A DNA stretch of 64,000 bases from Casuarina equisetifolia. Lineage: Eukaryota > Streptophyta > Magnoliopsida > Fagales > Casuarinaceae. Positions 11,001 through 25,390 of the stretch are shown one piece after another. The notes below the pieces were generated by a model. It saw only the letters and a list, made by a program, of their open reading frames with translations. It did no database searches and was not told the DNA's origin. The DNA is taken from NCBI GenBank assembly GCA_028551475.1, contig CM052355.1:19117543-19181542 (forward strand), in the 5' to 3' direction. Position numbers and translations under genes: made by a program. The stretch's first letter is position 1. Every line of letters begins with the position of its first letter.

Positions 11001-13877
11001 AGTGAAAAACAAAGATCGGAGAAATACTCTAATACTACTAGTGTAAAACTGCTGCTTATCCCAGAAGGAAGAAAGGGAAACAACCGCGTGTTGTACTAAG
11101 GGAGAACCCCAAGAATAAAACACTACAAGTTAAGAAACAAGTAGAGAGAAACATTTACATACTAAATTACAAGCCTTTGGTAATGGGGCTAACCTGTTTG
11201 GCAAGTGGTCACAAATCACATTAAATTCTAGAGCTTTTAGGACTGAAATCTTTTCTTTTCCGGTTCAATCATGTACAAATCTGTCGGGAAAGCCATTCAC
11301 GATGGCAGTCGCCCTCAGAGCAACTGTAACAGCCACATCGATAACGATGAATGTTTGGTATATAACCTTTATGCGAAGGAATTGTAAGACTCCAACGCCG
11401 GTTACATCTCGGTTGCAGAAGGGACAGACCGACAGTGCCCCACATAAGTCTTAATAGATGGAACTGTGTGAATTTGAAAGCCAAATCAACTCTGCATCAA
11501 CGCCCCCGCCACAATGGCCTGTAAATCAGGGATGGGTAAGGCTCATGTCAGGGTCTTTAATGAGATCAAAGCGGCGATTTCGTTGCTTCTGGGGAATGCA
11601 AAAAATATCACAGGGCTCTCAAAGTCCTCGTTTTTCGCGCCATCAGTGTCCACAGAAACCTAGCCGGTCTTTGTTGATATTTAGTTTTTTCCAGAGCTTC
11701 GGTGACAAAATCTTCAGCAAATGATATCGGTAGGTGAACGATGTCATATCATGCAATAATCAAATAAACAAAATTGGATTGATCGTAAGAGCGACGTGAA
11801 GGGAGCCTCATAAAGTCTTGTGCTTGTGAAGCCAAAAAAGAAAGTTAATGCAGCAAGCAAGAAGACAATGAGAGTGAAGAAATCGGTAGGCATGCAGACA
11901 CCATGGCCGTTGAAGTCTCTTATTACGTTTACAGATGCTTAGCTGCACATTGAATGGAGTCACTTTATGATATCCAGTCTCGATCATTGAACCTTTTTTT
12001 CATCTGGGTACTCAAAAATTAAATGGACTCATTGATTTTGTAGCTAAATATTAGATATTCCTAACTCAAAATGTCGTGTTACTGTCCATAGGTGTTTGAC
12101 CGAGTCTTCCCAAGAATCTTCCGTGTTGCGCAAGTCTCGCTTTAACTATTACTCTGGCCATGAATTTCAATCCAATAATTCAGTAGTCATGGACATCATG
12201 AAAAAAACAAAGATATAGGTTTGCTTTTCCTTGGACGGGTTGAAAAAATTGCATTAATATTTATCTTTTTTTTTTTAAATCTTTTTGTTTCTGTTTTTCT
12301 CAAGTTCAAACTTAGTTTTAGTACTTCTCTAATCAAGTCTTCTGCAAATGTTTCTGCTTTATTGTTATTATTATTATTCGTTATTTTGCCTTTGTTCTTC
12401 GTTTAATCACGACCAAGAAGTTTACACCTTCAAGAACGTAGCTGAAACTCAGATTTCATTGCGCACAGTCGATTGAGCGAGAAAATAGAGGATAAGTAAA
12501 CAAGATAAAATAAATAGATGACATTTGGAGATAAAGAGAAACCAAAAGAATGTAATTTAAAACAACAATTGAAAAATTGAAGATGTTAGTGACGGTGTTT
12601 GATTAGGAAAAGGATAAGAACCGTGTCTTAAACTAAGATTCTTTGAACTCCGAGTCTTTTAAAATAGAAATAGATTACAACAAGATAATGATTCGTATAG
12701 CTTTCCTCTTAAATCATTATGCCGTGACTTTAGGGATGTTAAACTTTATATTTTCAATTTTCTGTTTAAGAGTTCTTTTTTCACTTTTTTCGAAAAGACA
12801 GTTTTCTTGGTCTCCCTAAAATTACGATTAAAAGCTTTGTCATCTTTATAAGATAATTTTAAGAAAGAAAATTTATTTTATTATTATATTTGTTATGAGA
12901 AGTCCATTGAATAATTAGTGAAATACTTTTAATTTAAACAATTACACAAACTTATGTCTTTGTTGTGTAAGATAACTTTCACACATCCTAATATGTTTTC
13001 TCACCATAATAGACAATAATCAACCAAATCATCAATGATATCTTACAATAGACTCAATATTTAGTCTTATTAACATGGGTACTTAATTTTGATATTATGT
13101 TAAAAGTTTATTATCCATCTCAAAAGTCAATACAAAAATTGAAGAAACCCTTTTCAATTTAAATAATTTTACATATCCACCATAACACTATTAGAGTCTA
13201 AACTTAAGCATGGCAACTTTTTTCTTATGATCAAAGGTTCTTGTAGAAAGTATTTTTCCTACACTTGAGGGAAGAGAAATATTGAAAATAATGTTTATGT
13301 ATTTCATATCATTTAAATCTTCTTACGATATATTTATTATCATGAAATACACGTTCCTCTTTACAAATTGATTTTAAAAGGAAATAAAAAAGCTTTCTAA
13401 CTTAATTGTCAAAGGCAACACCCGTGGCACGCAAAGCTTACAACCAAAAATCGTTTTCAAGTTGATGTATCTCCCTACCATGAATGCGTAGTTAACATTG
13501 AATATGAGAAAGCTTGATCAGAATTATATGAGTTATCTCACGGTATTTAAATGTATGTGAGCCAACTATAATAAAACCATTTTAATATGCTTAATTTGCT
13601 TGATTAATTCTTGCACAAGTCTACTATCCTTTCTCCTGTATCATAGGTTGATGGTCGGAAGAGAAAAATAAAATCAACGCTCAAAGTGTTGATTAGTCAT
13701 AACTGTTGTTTTGTCTGTTCCTTTCTCCTTGATGGAGTGATTACTCGGTTCAACGACACAACTTCTTTATAGAAAGGCGTGCTGAGAAAGAAATTAAAGC
13801 TTGAAATGTGATGTTTATGATTTAACAAAAGCTTATCCACGAATGATTGTTGTGGACATGAGGGACTGCACCCTCCT
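8026..13877. other. No gene recognised; AT-rich non-genic stretch
   Basis: A locally GC-richer island lies at about 8330-8720 (several CGCG and ACGTGG-type motifs), with no gene I can attach. At 11280-11650 a minus-strand frame reads CGALSVCPFCNRDVTG and the plus strand opens with MACKSGMGKAHVRVFNEIK. Either could be a scrap of a former gene, but neither is long or recognisable. From 12.2 to 13.8 kb the DNA is very AT-rich with long T runs. Confidence 0.5.
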
Positions 13878-14229
13878 GTGAAGGAAAAAGAACCGAAAGA
13901 ATCGTTGAATCATGATTTATGCGCGAAACCAAAGCGTACCAATCAAATGATGTTGCTCGATATGAATGATGACAAGAACCACGAAAGAAGCACCACTGTA
14001 TTTGTGAAAATCATGTTGATGTTACGCGATGGGAACCTATGCTTATCACGAAACTGCTTTGATTTCCTTCGTTTGATTGGACTCTCAATCGCACCGCAAT
14101 TTTGCTACGTCGCAAGTTGTCTTCGTCGTCTTCCGCCACCTCATATCGGCATCTGTACTGCTCTACGCATGCATGTTTTCGTATGCTTGCTGGTAGAGGT
14201 ACGTTTTGTACAACTAAAGTTTCTGTGGT

Positions 14230-15689
14230 CGTATTGGAGTGTTATTTTAGTGATTGTAATTGCAACTGCAACCTTTGTAAGGTACTTGTATGGTGTTTGG
14301 TTATGTTTATGTTATCTTTGAGGATTGTTATATGATTGATTTGAGTATAACCTCGTGGTGGGTTAGTCAAGGTTGTGATAGGCTCTCTTTCTTTATTTCT
14401 TTCCTTTTTTTGTCACGTTCGTAGGGCACACTTTTAGGCATGTGAAGCTGTTTGGTTGTATCAGGCCCGGCCTAAAATGTTTATTAGTCAGCGTTCATTC
14501 ATTTTACTTTTCCAAATTGTAAGACTTGTTTGAACATTTGTTTTGGTCATATGCATATTCTTCTGGGAGAATACTAGTAAACGTTAGGTCTAAATTTGAG
14601 TCCAGGGAAATCGTGTTCCCGAAGACACCCTCGTTGCGGGAATCGTGACCTCAGGATGACTGGAACATCGGATGTCGTGTTAGGAAAGTAGAATGTACCA
14701 ACATAAACTGATGTAGAAATAAATAAAAGTAAAAGCTGGTCGGACTGCAGTATTAAAATGAGTAAACATACTGTCTTGGTCGAAAAGTCCAAGAGTGAGA
14801 GGTTTTATGCCTTTTTCTGAAAAACAAAAGGAAGGCACATGATTCAGGTAAATAATTTGTTTCACCTTAAGATCGTTGGTAGCTTTTTTTATACAGACAC
14901 TTAAGTAGGAGATTCAATTGTAGTTAAGATTGATAAAACCTTTACACTAAATGAGACTAGTAAGTTTGTTTTTTTGGATGAAGATTAGGTGACAAATTTG
15001 GAAAAGAGTTGTCTTAAATTGAAAGAGGGGATAAAAGACCATTTAATCACTTTGCCAAGGTCTATTACAACTCATAAGCCTACGATCCCTATACAATGTA
15101 TTAGTGAGAACTTGATGCAACAGAAGAGGGATAGGAAGTTGTGTTATAATTACGATGAAAAATGGGTCAAAGGACATTGATGTTAAAAAAGAGAGTCAAG
15201 TTTCTAACTTATAGGGAGTGAAGGTAATTGAGACAAAAGAAGTACATAAAGAAGAGTTTGTTGAAGCATTAGAGCAATTCCGCCCTTGATTTATGATTTT
15301 CAAACTAACTTTTGAGAGCAAAGTTTGATGAAGAGGTAAGGATTATCATGACCCGGGCCCAATGGTAATGACACAGGGCCAAGGGCCCAAGTTGACTAGA
15401 GGGCCCAAATTTGGGGTTATAGATGGGGATATTCGCACATAAGGGAGGGGAAGGAATTTGTATGAGATTTCTAAGTAGTAAGGTAGTGGCTGTGGTTTGT
15501 AGTACAGCTGCAGCGGTTTGTAATGCAATTGTAGTCTTACTAGTGTTATTATAGTGATTGTAATTGTAATTGTAATTGTAACCTTTGTAAGTTACAAGTA
15601 TGGTGTTTCGTTTTGTTTATGTAATTCTTGAGGATTATTATTTGATCGATTTTGGTACAACCTAGAAGTTGGATAGTTAAGATTGTGAC
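14230..15689 (+). mobile_element. Collapsed Ty3/gypsy retrotransposon remnant
   Basis: An open stretch at 14989-15180 ends LCYNYDEKWVKGH. It matches the CCHC-type zinc knuckle of plant gypsy gag (usual form CYNCDEKW.PGHKC) with the second Cys changed to Tyr. About 100 bp later an LTR-like stretch starts near 15347 (CCCGGGCCCAATGG...) and runs to TTGTGACA at 15689. Protease, RT and integrase are missing. The piece GTTATT.TAGTGATTGTAATTG and the roughly 140 bp after it occur both at 14240 and at 15545, as expected for the 3' parts of a 5' and a 3' LTR. The outer left end is not resolved. The element is dead: frames are broken and most of pol is deleted. Confidence 0.6.
14583..14722 (+). repeat. 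Dispersed direct repeat, copy a
   Basis: The block contains CACCCTCGTTGCGGGAA, ACATCGGATGTCGTGTTA and CAACATAAACTGA. It matches 18260-18400 in the same orientation. Both copies are diverged. Such a pair could be LTR ends or pieces of an unnamed repeat family. Confidence 0.7.
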
Positions 15690-16375
15690 ATGCTTTCTTT
15701 CTTTCTTCTTTTTCATAAGCTTGATTTTTTTTTTTCTTACAGTTGGATATATGCTCTAGGTTTTGTGACCACCTCCTTGTTTTGTCTAAAAATTTGAACA
15801 TTTTTTGGAGGGTCTTAACATTCTAAATAAGAAATTATTGTTGATAAGTGTCTAACTCAATGGTGTGAAAGCATTGTTTGTAACCTCTTAATCCCAAAGT
15901 TTAACACTTCAAAAGTATACAAGTAAATGCATGAGTTAAAAAAAATAAAAATGAAATTATAATATAATTTTACATTAAAATTACAATTTAACTATATTGT
16001 TGGATAAGGATTGTTATTCCTTAAATTTTGCTCTTCTCAATGATGATTATCAATTGAAGCATATGAATCTATAGATATAACTATTTGTGAATATGTTTTC
16101 TTAATTAAAGAAGTAGTTAATAACTGAACTTATACATAATCCCCACATATTTTATTTGTTAAAGATCGACTAAATTTGTTGATCCAATGAATCTTTATAT
16201 TGAGTAGCTTCAATTCTTATATTACCAGGCTGAACTCATTACAATACTCGCAAAAGAGAATTTTTTTTTAACAAATTAAATGTTTCACATTTAAAGTAAG
16301 ACCCTATCATGATTGGGTCCATACAATGCTCAATCACGAGAAGCCTCATTTTTTCTTCTTTTCTTTGAGTGAAAA
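15690..16375 (+). repeat. Partial extra copy of the RPS20 5' leader/intron region
   Basis: The block from CTTTCTTTCTTTCTTCTTTT on aligns with 19180-19770, the leader intron of the RPS20 gene to the right. Shared tracts include GTTGGATATATGCTC, TATAGATATAACTATTTGTG and AGATCGACTAAATTT. It begins immediately after the end of the gypsy LTR at 15689. No RPS20 exon follows it, so it is a truncated, non-coding copy. Confidence 0.75.
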
Positions 16376-16798
16376 GAATTTAAGATTAGCACTTATGGGC
16401 CGGGCTTAAACTACTTTTGGATCAAGCTAGGTTGTCTGGTGGTTGCCACTGTGATAGTGATCATGATCCCCCAAACAGGCATAGGTTGTTTAATAGCCAG
16501 ACACCATTCTTACGTGGCTTGCAGCTTGTTTGGTGCTGAGTTCGGAATACTTTTCATGAATTCATGCCTATCATTATGTTGTTTCATGTCATGCATTGAA
16601 ATTTTCTGGTAATTAATTACATATTGGAACTTCTTTGAAAACCAAGTCATCCTTGTGGTTATTCAGACATTCGCTGCAGTTGATGCTAGCCATTGATTTG
16701 CTACTACTTTGTCCCATCAGAGCGATCATGCAAGGATGTTGATGACACAGTGATTTGAAGTGGAAAACCTATCAACCATTATTTATTATTTTTCAGGT

Positions 16799-17098
16799 CC
16801 ATCCAATTGGTTTTGGCAACTGAAAATTTAAAGCTGTCAAAATGTCTAAACGTGCTCGACGTGGTGTTATGGCAAGCCACAGAAGGAAGAAGTTTCGAGT
16901 TTGAAGGAAGAGGTAAGCTTTTGTTTGAGGATCAGCCTGCTTTCTCTCTCCAAACTCATTCTTTCTGAAAGCATTCTTACTGATTTTGTAGGTCTCTCCT
17001 ATGAACAAAAACTTATTGTTAACCATCGAATATACTTTGATTTGCAACTTCTCAGGATCAAGGAAGAGCTTCGAGATGCAGCTGTGGAGCCATACTGA
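16799..17098 (+). pseudogene. Unrecognised spliced gene fragment
   Basis: A possible exon at 16799-16913 is preceded by a pyrimidine-rich acceptor (TTATTTTTCAG) and followed by the donor GAG|GTAAGC. A second acceptor, GCAACTTCTCAG, leads into 17055 onward. In one frame the joined pieces read ...EGRG then SRKSFEMQLWSHTEV and end after AGPE. In another frame the pieces RIKEELRDAAVEPY and MSKRARRGVMASHRRKKFRV appear, separated by a stop. I cannot tell which frame was original or identify the family. No upstream exons are visible, so this is probably a transposed or decayed fragment. Confidence 0.3.
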
Positions 17099-17120
17099 GG
17101 TTTTTACCGGAGTGAATACG

Positions 17121-18050
17121 CAGGCAGGACCTGAATAAAGCTTCTCCGATCTCCGGCTCTACGAGATACTTTAGTTTGAGATTGCATTTGGACATCTCTT
17201 TGTTACTTCATTTTGTTGTTTGGAAGAAATTGGAATTAAGGTAAAGGATGTCGACCTTCTTGGCGGCTTTTGCTTATCACGAATATTTTTGTTATTGGGA
17301 ATATTAAATATTTAGTTTCCTATTGAAAAGAAGAGTACTTATAAAGTGTTTTATAAGCATTGAACACCTTTTTCTTCAATGAGGTAATTTTTTTAAAAAA
17401 TTAACCTAAACTTTCAAGATGATGTTAGATTTGAGCCTTTTTGGAGGATGTGTGCAAAATAAGAGCGGACGAATATCAAATATTTAGTATGAAAAGAAAA
17501 ATATTTCTGAAATGTCTTATAAGTTAATAAAGTCTTTTAAAACTAAGTAAACCTAAGCCTTTGAGAGAAATCAACTTTGAACCTATTGTTTCGATCTAGA
17601 AAGTATCATTTCTTTTGATATGGCAGAGATATCATAAAGTTGATGCATCATAAATAGAATAGTTGATTATAAATAGATTATACTTGACTTTATTGCCAGA
17701 GATAGAAAATGAATTATTCAAGAAATTGAAAGAATTTCTTAAACTATCACAAGAACCCTAAGTTTTGGGAGAATTTAAATTGACTTGAATTGCTTGATTT
17801 TGGTTATACATTTTTTTCCCCACCTTTTATAAGTGTTTGATATAACATTAAAAGAGAAAAAGAAATTCTAAATAATCTACTAGAAATTCAAAATTCATCA
17901 CAGACCAATTGTATCAAGGTTAAATTTTGGAAGTGATTTTAATATTTAAAGAAATTCTTAAAATCCGTGTAAAATCTGTGACGGTACCAACTGGATTCCT
18001 TCTCTGTGTGATGCCACGATTATTTTGGGAAAATCTGTAGGTGGATTTTC
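17121..18050. other. No gene recognised
   Basis: AT-rich sequence without long ORFs or recognisable repeats. Confidence 0.5.
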
Positions 18051-18062
18051 CTAACAAGAAAG

Positions 18063-18215
18063 AGATGACGTGGTCGGATGGATCTTGCGAGTTGTGCGGC
18101 GCCGACCGAGTTGCTCGGGGAGAGAGAAAGAATTGTGGGAGGCGACTAGGGCTGACGGCCCTGGTGACCCACGTTCCACGTCATTTAATGACGCTGACGT
18201 GGATCAGGTGACATG
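18063..18215. promoter_or_regulatory. Cluster of ACGT-core motifs in a GC-rich island
   Basis: Within 150 bp there are GATGACGTGG, CCACGTTCCACGTCA and GCTGACGTGG, all containing the ACGT core bound by plant bZIP factors. The surrounding DNA is AT-rich, so the island stands out. No gene start is visible next to it. It could be a detached promoter or part of a repeat. Confidence 0.35.
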
Positions 18216-18259
18216 GCAAACCTTTTTGTCAATCAACAGCCAGTAAAAGCTGGCTCTAG

Positions 18260-18400
18260 AGTTAAGTCTAGGCGAGTCCCGTTCTCTCGAAGGCACCCTC
18301 GTTACAGGAACTGTGATCTTAGGAATTGGAGAAGGTAAATGACGGAAACATCGGCTGTCGTGTTGGGAAAGTAAAATGAGCAACATAAACTGAGGTTGAA
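18260..18400 (+). repeat. Dispersed direct repeat, copy b
   Basis: Matches 14583-14722 in the same orientation (CACCCTCGTTACAGGAA, ACATCGGCTGTCGTGTTG, CAACATAAACTGAGG). Confidence 0.7.
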
Positions 18401-18734
18401 GTAATATTCAAGATGTTTATTCGAGTTTCATAAGTATTTTATGCAATGTCAGCTTCAAATATAAGTAGAAGAATTTGAGGAAACCATCCTATCCCATTGT
18501 CGTTCGATTTGGCGAATGCCGATCTTCTCCATCTATTTAAATAACTGAAAAGTATATGGACATTATCCGTAAGAAGATAATTAATAATTATAACAGGGTT
18601 GCAGTTAGCTAATAAAAGAATCGTAACAAAATTTATTGAATAAGAGGGAGAGAATCATATTTTTTACTACATTTAAGTATACTTTAAAACAAATCATTAT
18701 TTTTCAATTCAAATCATCAAATAAAATTATGTAG

Positions 18735-18852
18735 GGTGGGAACTTAGTTTAGTGACGTTTTTTAAACAAAACTTTAATTGATAGTCTTACTAGTCATGGA
18801 TTCAAATGTCAGTCCTTCCTCTCTGAATATGTGAGTAAATTTTTTTTTTTTA
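18735..18852 (+). mobile_element. SINE-like element with tRNA-type boxes
   Basis: The A-box-like AACTTAGTTTAGTG (18741) is followed by a B-box-like GGATTCAAATGTC (18798-18810). The 3' part CTCTCTGAATATGTGAGTAA runs into a T tract. The layout and 3' part resemble the SINE-like blocks at 7904 and 57480, although those end in A tails. Confidence 0.45.
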
Positions 18853-19033
18853 ATTTTGAATCATAAAAAAGGTAGAAAAGAAAAAGATAAGAAAATAGAA
18901 AAATAAAATAAAATAAATTAAAATATTTCTAAAAATAATAAGAAAAAAAAAAATTGGTGTTGTGAATGGGCTTTTGCTGCCGCATCTATTTTGGGCTGCC
19001 TTCTCTCTCTTTCAACCCGACCCGGTCCCTATC

Positions 19034-19066
19034 TTTATATACTGCACCAAAAGCCCTAACCCTGAA
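19034..19066 (+). promoter_or_regulatory. Core promoter of RPS20 copy 1
   Basis: TTTATATA (19034-19041) is a TATA box. AAGCCCTAACCCTG just downstream resembles the telo-box/AGCCC elements common near transcription starts of plant ribosomal protein genes. Confidence 0.6.
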
Positions 19067-19179
19067 CAGGTTATAGCGGCAAGAAGGTACCTGCTCGAGC
19101 AACAAGGTCCCTGCTTAAGCACAGCACCTTCTTCCCAGAACCAAGAAGGTACCTGTCCCTCTCTTCATTGTTTCACGTA

Positions 19180-19770
19180 GGGCTTTCTTTCTTTCTTCCT
19201 CTTTTTGATGAGCCTGATTTTTTTCCCCCCTTCTCTGGGGTTGGATATATGCTCCATGTTCTGTTACCTCCGCTTTGTTTTGTCTAAAAATATGTAACTT
19301 TTTTGTTTTGACAATCCAAATAAGAAATTATTGTATTTTTTTTACATTAAAAGTGAAATTAAACGATATTGTTGTATAAGGATTGTTACTTCTTAGGAGT
19401 GTTCGTTTAGGAAAAACAAAATTAAAACCAAAATTATTTATGATCCAAGAATGTAGGTTACCTATTGAAGCGTATGGATCTATAGATATAACTATTTGTG
19501 AAAATTTCTGCTTAGAGAAGTGGTTAATAACTGAACTTGTATATAATCCCTGCATATTTTTACTGTTAAGATCGACTAAATTTATTGATCAATAAATCTT
19601 TATATTGATTAGTTTCAATTCTTATATTAGCAGGCCGAACTCATTACAATTGTTGCAAAAGGTTTTCTTTTTTTTTTTAACAAATTGAATGTTTCACCTT
19701 CAAAGTAACCCATTATTATGTATGGGTCTAAACAAATCTCATTCGTGAGAAGCTTGATTTTTTCTTATTC
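19180..19770 (+). repeat. RPS20 copy 1 leader-intron segment, duplicated at 15690
   Basis: This stretch lies between the promoter and the coding start, within the presumed leader intron. It aligns with 15690-16375. The leader of RPS20 copy 2 is much shorter (about 220 bp, 24198-24415), so the middle of this segment is probably an insertion that was later duplicated together with its flanks. Confidence 0.7.
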
Positions 19771-19957
19771 TTTCCGGTAAGCCGGATTTTATTCTGCAGT
19801 TGGGTGCTTGTTGTTCTTTCACCTCCCAAGTTAGTCTTTGTAACAAAAAAGGATTTGAAGTGGTTACCTTCTGTTTCATTCAATGAGAATGAGTGACGGA
19901 CTCAGCCTGTAATTCTTTTGTGTGATTTGAATTTCTGCAGGAAACGAAGCAATAAAG

Positions 19958-21044
<1,087 letters not shown>

Positions 21045-22558
21045 ACGCCGCTGCCTACTTCCGCAATTTCCTTCCAATCTTTTTAGTTTACTAGAAATTT
21101 ATGCTTCTGTTGCCATTTTGTCTTCGGCCTCAGAATTTGATGGGTGCTGTAGGAGAATTGAGCATGTTCTTTTAACCTGAGTCCAGATTTTTGAGAAAAC
21201 CATCATTGAGGTGGGATTTTGGATTTTTGCAGTTTTCTAAAGTTTGAGATTTTTTGATGATCGTTCATTGCCATATTTGACCTTAAATACCTAAGAAATG
21301 TTTACTTATGTGGAAGTAAATCTGTGGTCAGAAGTTGTTGGGTCGTCTACTGTGCGATGTGCCTCGGGAAGAAAGGGTTCGAATGCAGATACTGGATTGT
21401 TTGATGAAGGTGTATATTGGCCATCACCTCGTGGCCGCAAGGTCTCTCTAGGCAACTAATGCACATAATAGAATTACAACTATATTTTTAATACAAATAC
21501 GCCGAAGACGTTAAACTTGCTTCATTGCTAAACAGTTAACCTGATTAGAGAGACTGCAATTTATCGATTAATCTCTGTTATCGTTGTGCTTGTGAGGCAG
21601 GTTAATTCTTTTTGGTCATAAGCTATTTAATTAGTTTGTCCTTCGCGTACCGACGTAATGAAGAAGTGCTTAATATTTTGGTTGGTCTTTTTTGATTGTT
21701 GCATGCAGAGTCAACGGAATTGGGTACGCTGCTTTTTGTCACTAACTTCAATTTGGGTACAAAATAAGGATTACGGATTATTATTAAGAGGAAATTCATT
21801 TTATGACAACAAATAGACACCTTCAGGATGAGACTGGTGCCTAATGGTTAAAACATAGACACGTCTGATTTTGGAAGCAAATTCACTGAAAAATTAAATG
21901 CTTGGCAGGAATACAAGTAAAACAAGTAAACTCGTGAAAAAATAGATATCGGAATTGTGGGCTACATCCCACTCTCAAATATTAATACATGTCCATTTGA
22001 CACTCATGCATTTAAGATGGATTAAGTGCTAAGGTGTGCATGTACATAATCATCGTTTCTGATTGATGTTTGTCTAGGTTTCTAATCGCATATTCGTTAA
22101 AACCATTGATGGATCATACTTCAGTGGGAGGCGCTACAGCAGACATAGACCCTTTACTTTGTACTGAATAAAGATTCATAAAAAAATCTCAAGCACGAAT
22201 TTGACAAAGTGAAAAACAGACTACTGCAACTGCATCACTTTTTCCCGACTACGGTGTTAAGATGACTTCCCTGAAGGGTACAATGTGATCCGACGAAAGC
22301 AACGGAACCAAAAACATTACTCAGGTAATTTGACATTGGATGTACCATTAAATAATAACATCCAATTATCTCAGCTGTATAAAGCTGCAAAAATACAAAA
22401 TCCCTCGGATGCTTCACTTTAAAAACACTCTGAAATAACACATTACTGCATCAATCCCCGAGGATTGACATTCACGTTCCAATATTACATGACAGTTAAA
22501 CTTACGATTTCTAAACAACTGATGATACGAAGAGGGTAATTGCAGAGGTGGGTTGCTT
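21045..22558. other. Spacer between convergent RPS20 genes
   Basis: Contains the 3' UTRs of both genes at its ends and one member of a dispersed repeat (about 21751-22003) in between. No gene was recognised. Confidence 0.6.
21751..22003 (+). repeat. Dispersed repeat R, copy 1
   Basis: Shares GGTACAAAATAAGGATTA, GGTGCCTAATGGTTAAAAC, GGAAGCAAATTCACT and GGGCTACATCCCA-like tracts with 24820-25146 and partly with 25391-25614. A weak tRNA-like A/B box arrangement can be seen, but the identity is not certain. Confidence 0.65.
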
Positions 22559-24178
<1,620 letters not shown>

Positions 24179-24435
24179 CTTTACCGCTTCCTTTCCTGCA
24201 AAAATTCTAATCACCACAAAAGAATAACAGGTCTGAGTCCATCATTCATTCCCGTCGACTAGATAGTAGGCAACCACTTCAAATCCTTTTTATTAAAAAG
24301 ACTAATATAGCAGGTGAAAGAACAAAGAGCATATATCCAACTGCAGAACGAAAATTAGGGTTATCAAAAAGACAAAAAAGGAAAGGAACTAAGAAATATA
24401 CCCCTTTGCTTCGAGGAGGAAGGAGTGCGGCTAGG

Positions 24436-24470
24436 TTAGGGTTTAGAAGATTAACAATCGGCTATATAAG
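24436..24470 (-). promoter_or_regulatory. Core promoter of RPS20 copy 2
   Basis: On the minus strand CTTATATAG (24462-24470) serves as TATA box. It is followed by TAAACCCTAA (24436-24445), a perfect telo-box, the standard arrangement for plant ribosomal protein genes. Confidence 0.7.
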
Positions 24471-24819
24471 AGGAGGGGTGTGTTTGGAAGATGAGATTTG
24501 GTTGAACGCATCGTAGGAGAAGGGATTAGATGGGCTGAGGTTGAGTTGGCTATTCCCTTATGCATACTCAGCCCATGTTGTGTGGCCCATGATTGTTAAA
24601 CTAGAAAAGACTCTTTGGGTGTATATTTACTGTCCTACCCTCCGGTGTTGGAATTAACGAAAACTTTAGCATCTCCTTCGCAGATCAAACCCAACTCGAC
24701 CAATCCCATTCGAAGACCACTTGGATCATGGTGTAATTGACGCATATGATATGCTGGAACTGCCATTTCAAGGGCCATTCGTTGAAGAATTGGCTTTCTT
24801 TAGTGCCAAGAGGATAGGT

Positions 24820-25146
24820 ACACTTAAATTTGAGTACAAAATAAGGATTAGGGATTAATATAAGAAAGCCAATTTTATCACAATAGAAAGAAACAAGAAT
24901 GGTGCCTGATGGTTAAAACTTACGCACGTTCAAATTTGGTAACAAATTCACTTGAAAAAAAGAAAAAAAAAAAGAGTGGGCAAGATTACCAATAAAATGA
25001 GTAAAACTCATTCTAAACTCTTGTGAAAATTGGAAAACTTAAGCAATGGATACAGTAGTTGAGGGCTACACCCAAAGCAAGATAGAAGTACTTTCTAAGC
25101 TATCACTCACGTGCTAAGATTCTTAAAAATTAAAATGTCCATTTTC
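24820..25146 (+). repeat. Dispersed repeat R, copy 2
   Basis: Same orientation as copy 1 (21751-22003), with matching GAGTACAAAATAAGGATTA, GGTGCCTGATGGTTAAAAC, ACAAATTCACTTGAAA and GGGCTACACCCA. Copies 1 and 2 flank RPS20 copy 2. Confidence 0.7.
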
Positions 25147-25390
25147 ACAAGACTAAGTGTTGTAATACGTGTAATTATTGTCAGGGGTATAATTGTATTA
25201 TGGGCTAAATCATGCTTAAACCTAAGCCCGTATTTGAACGTGCGTAAGATTTTCTACTTGCGCACAAGATTACACGCATAGAAGTTATAAATCTTGGTGA
25301 TAGCCTCCCATAAAAGCTATGTTTATGTATGGTGGTAGCCTCTTATAGAAGTTGTGTTTATCTTAATGTATCTTAAGATTTTCTACTTGC

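Noticed and set aside
11269..11724. CPFC-containing frame as a RING/zinc-finger exon
   Set aside because: Only one Cys pair is present, no partner ligands, and no splice context was convincing.
13878..14321. 147-codon ORF with a hydrophobic C-terminal half
   Set aside because: Its 3' end overlaps sequence shared with the gypsy LTR-like block at 15545, the hydrophobic part comes from T-rich repeats, and no family was recognised.
16820..16880. MSKRARRGV as the start of ribosomal protein L23 (uL14)
   Set aside because: Only the first few residues are similar; the rest departs and a stop follows after 20 codons.
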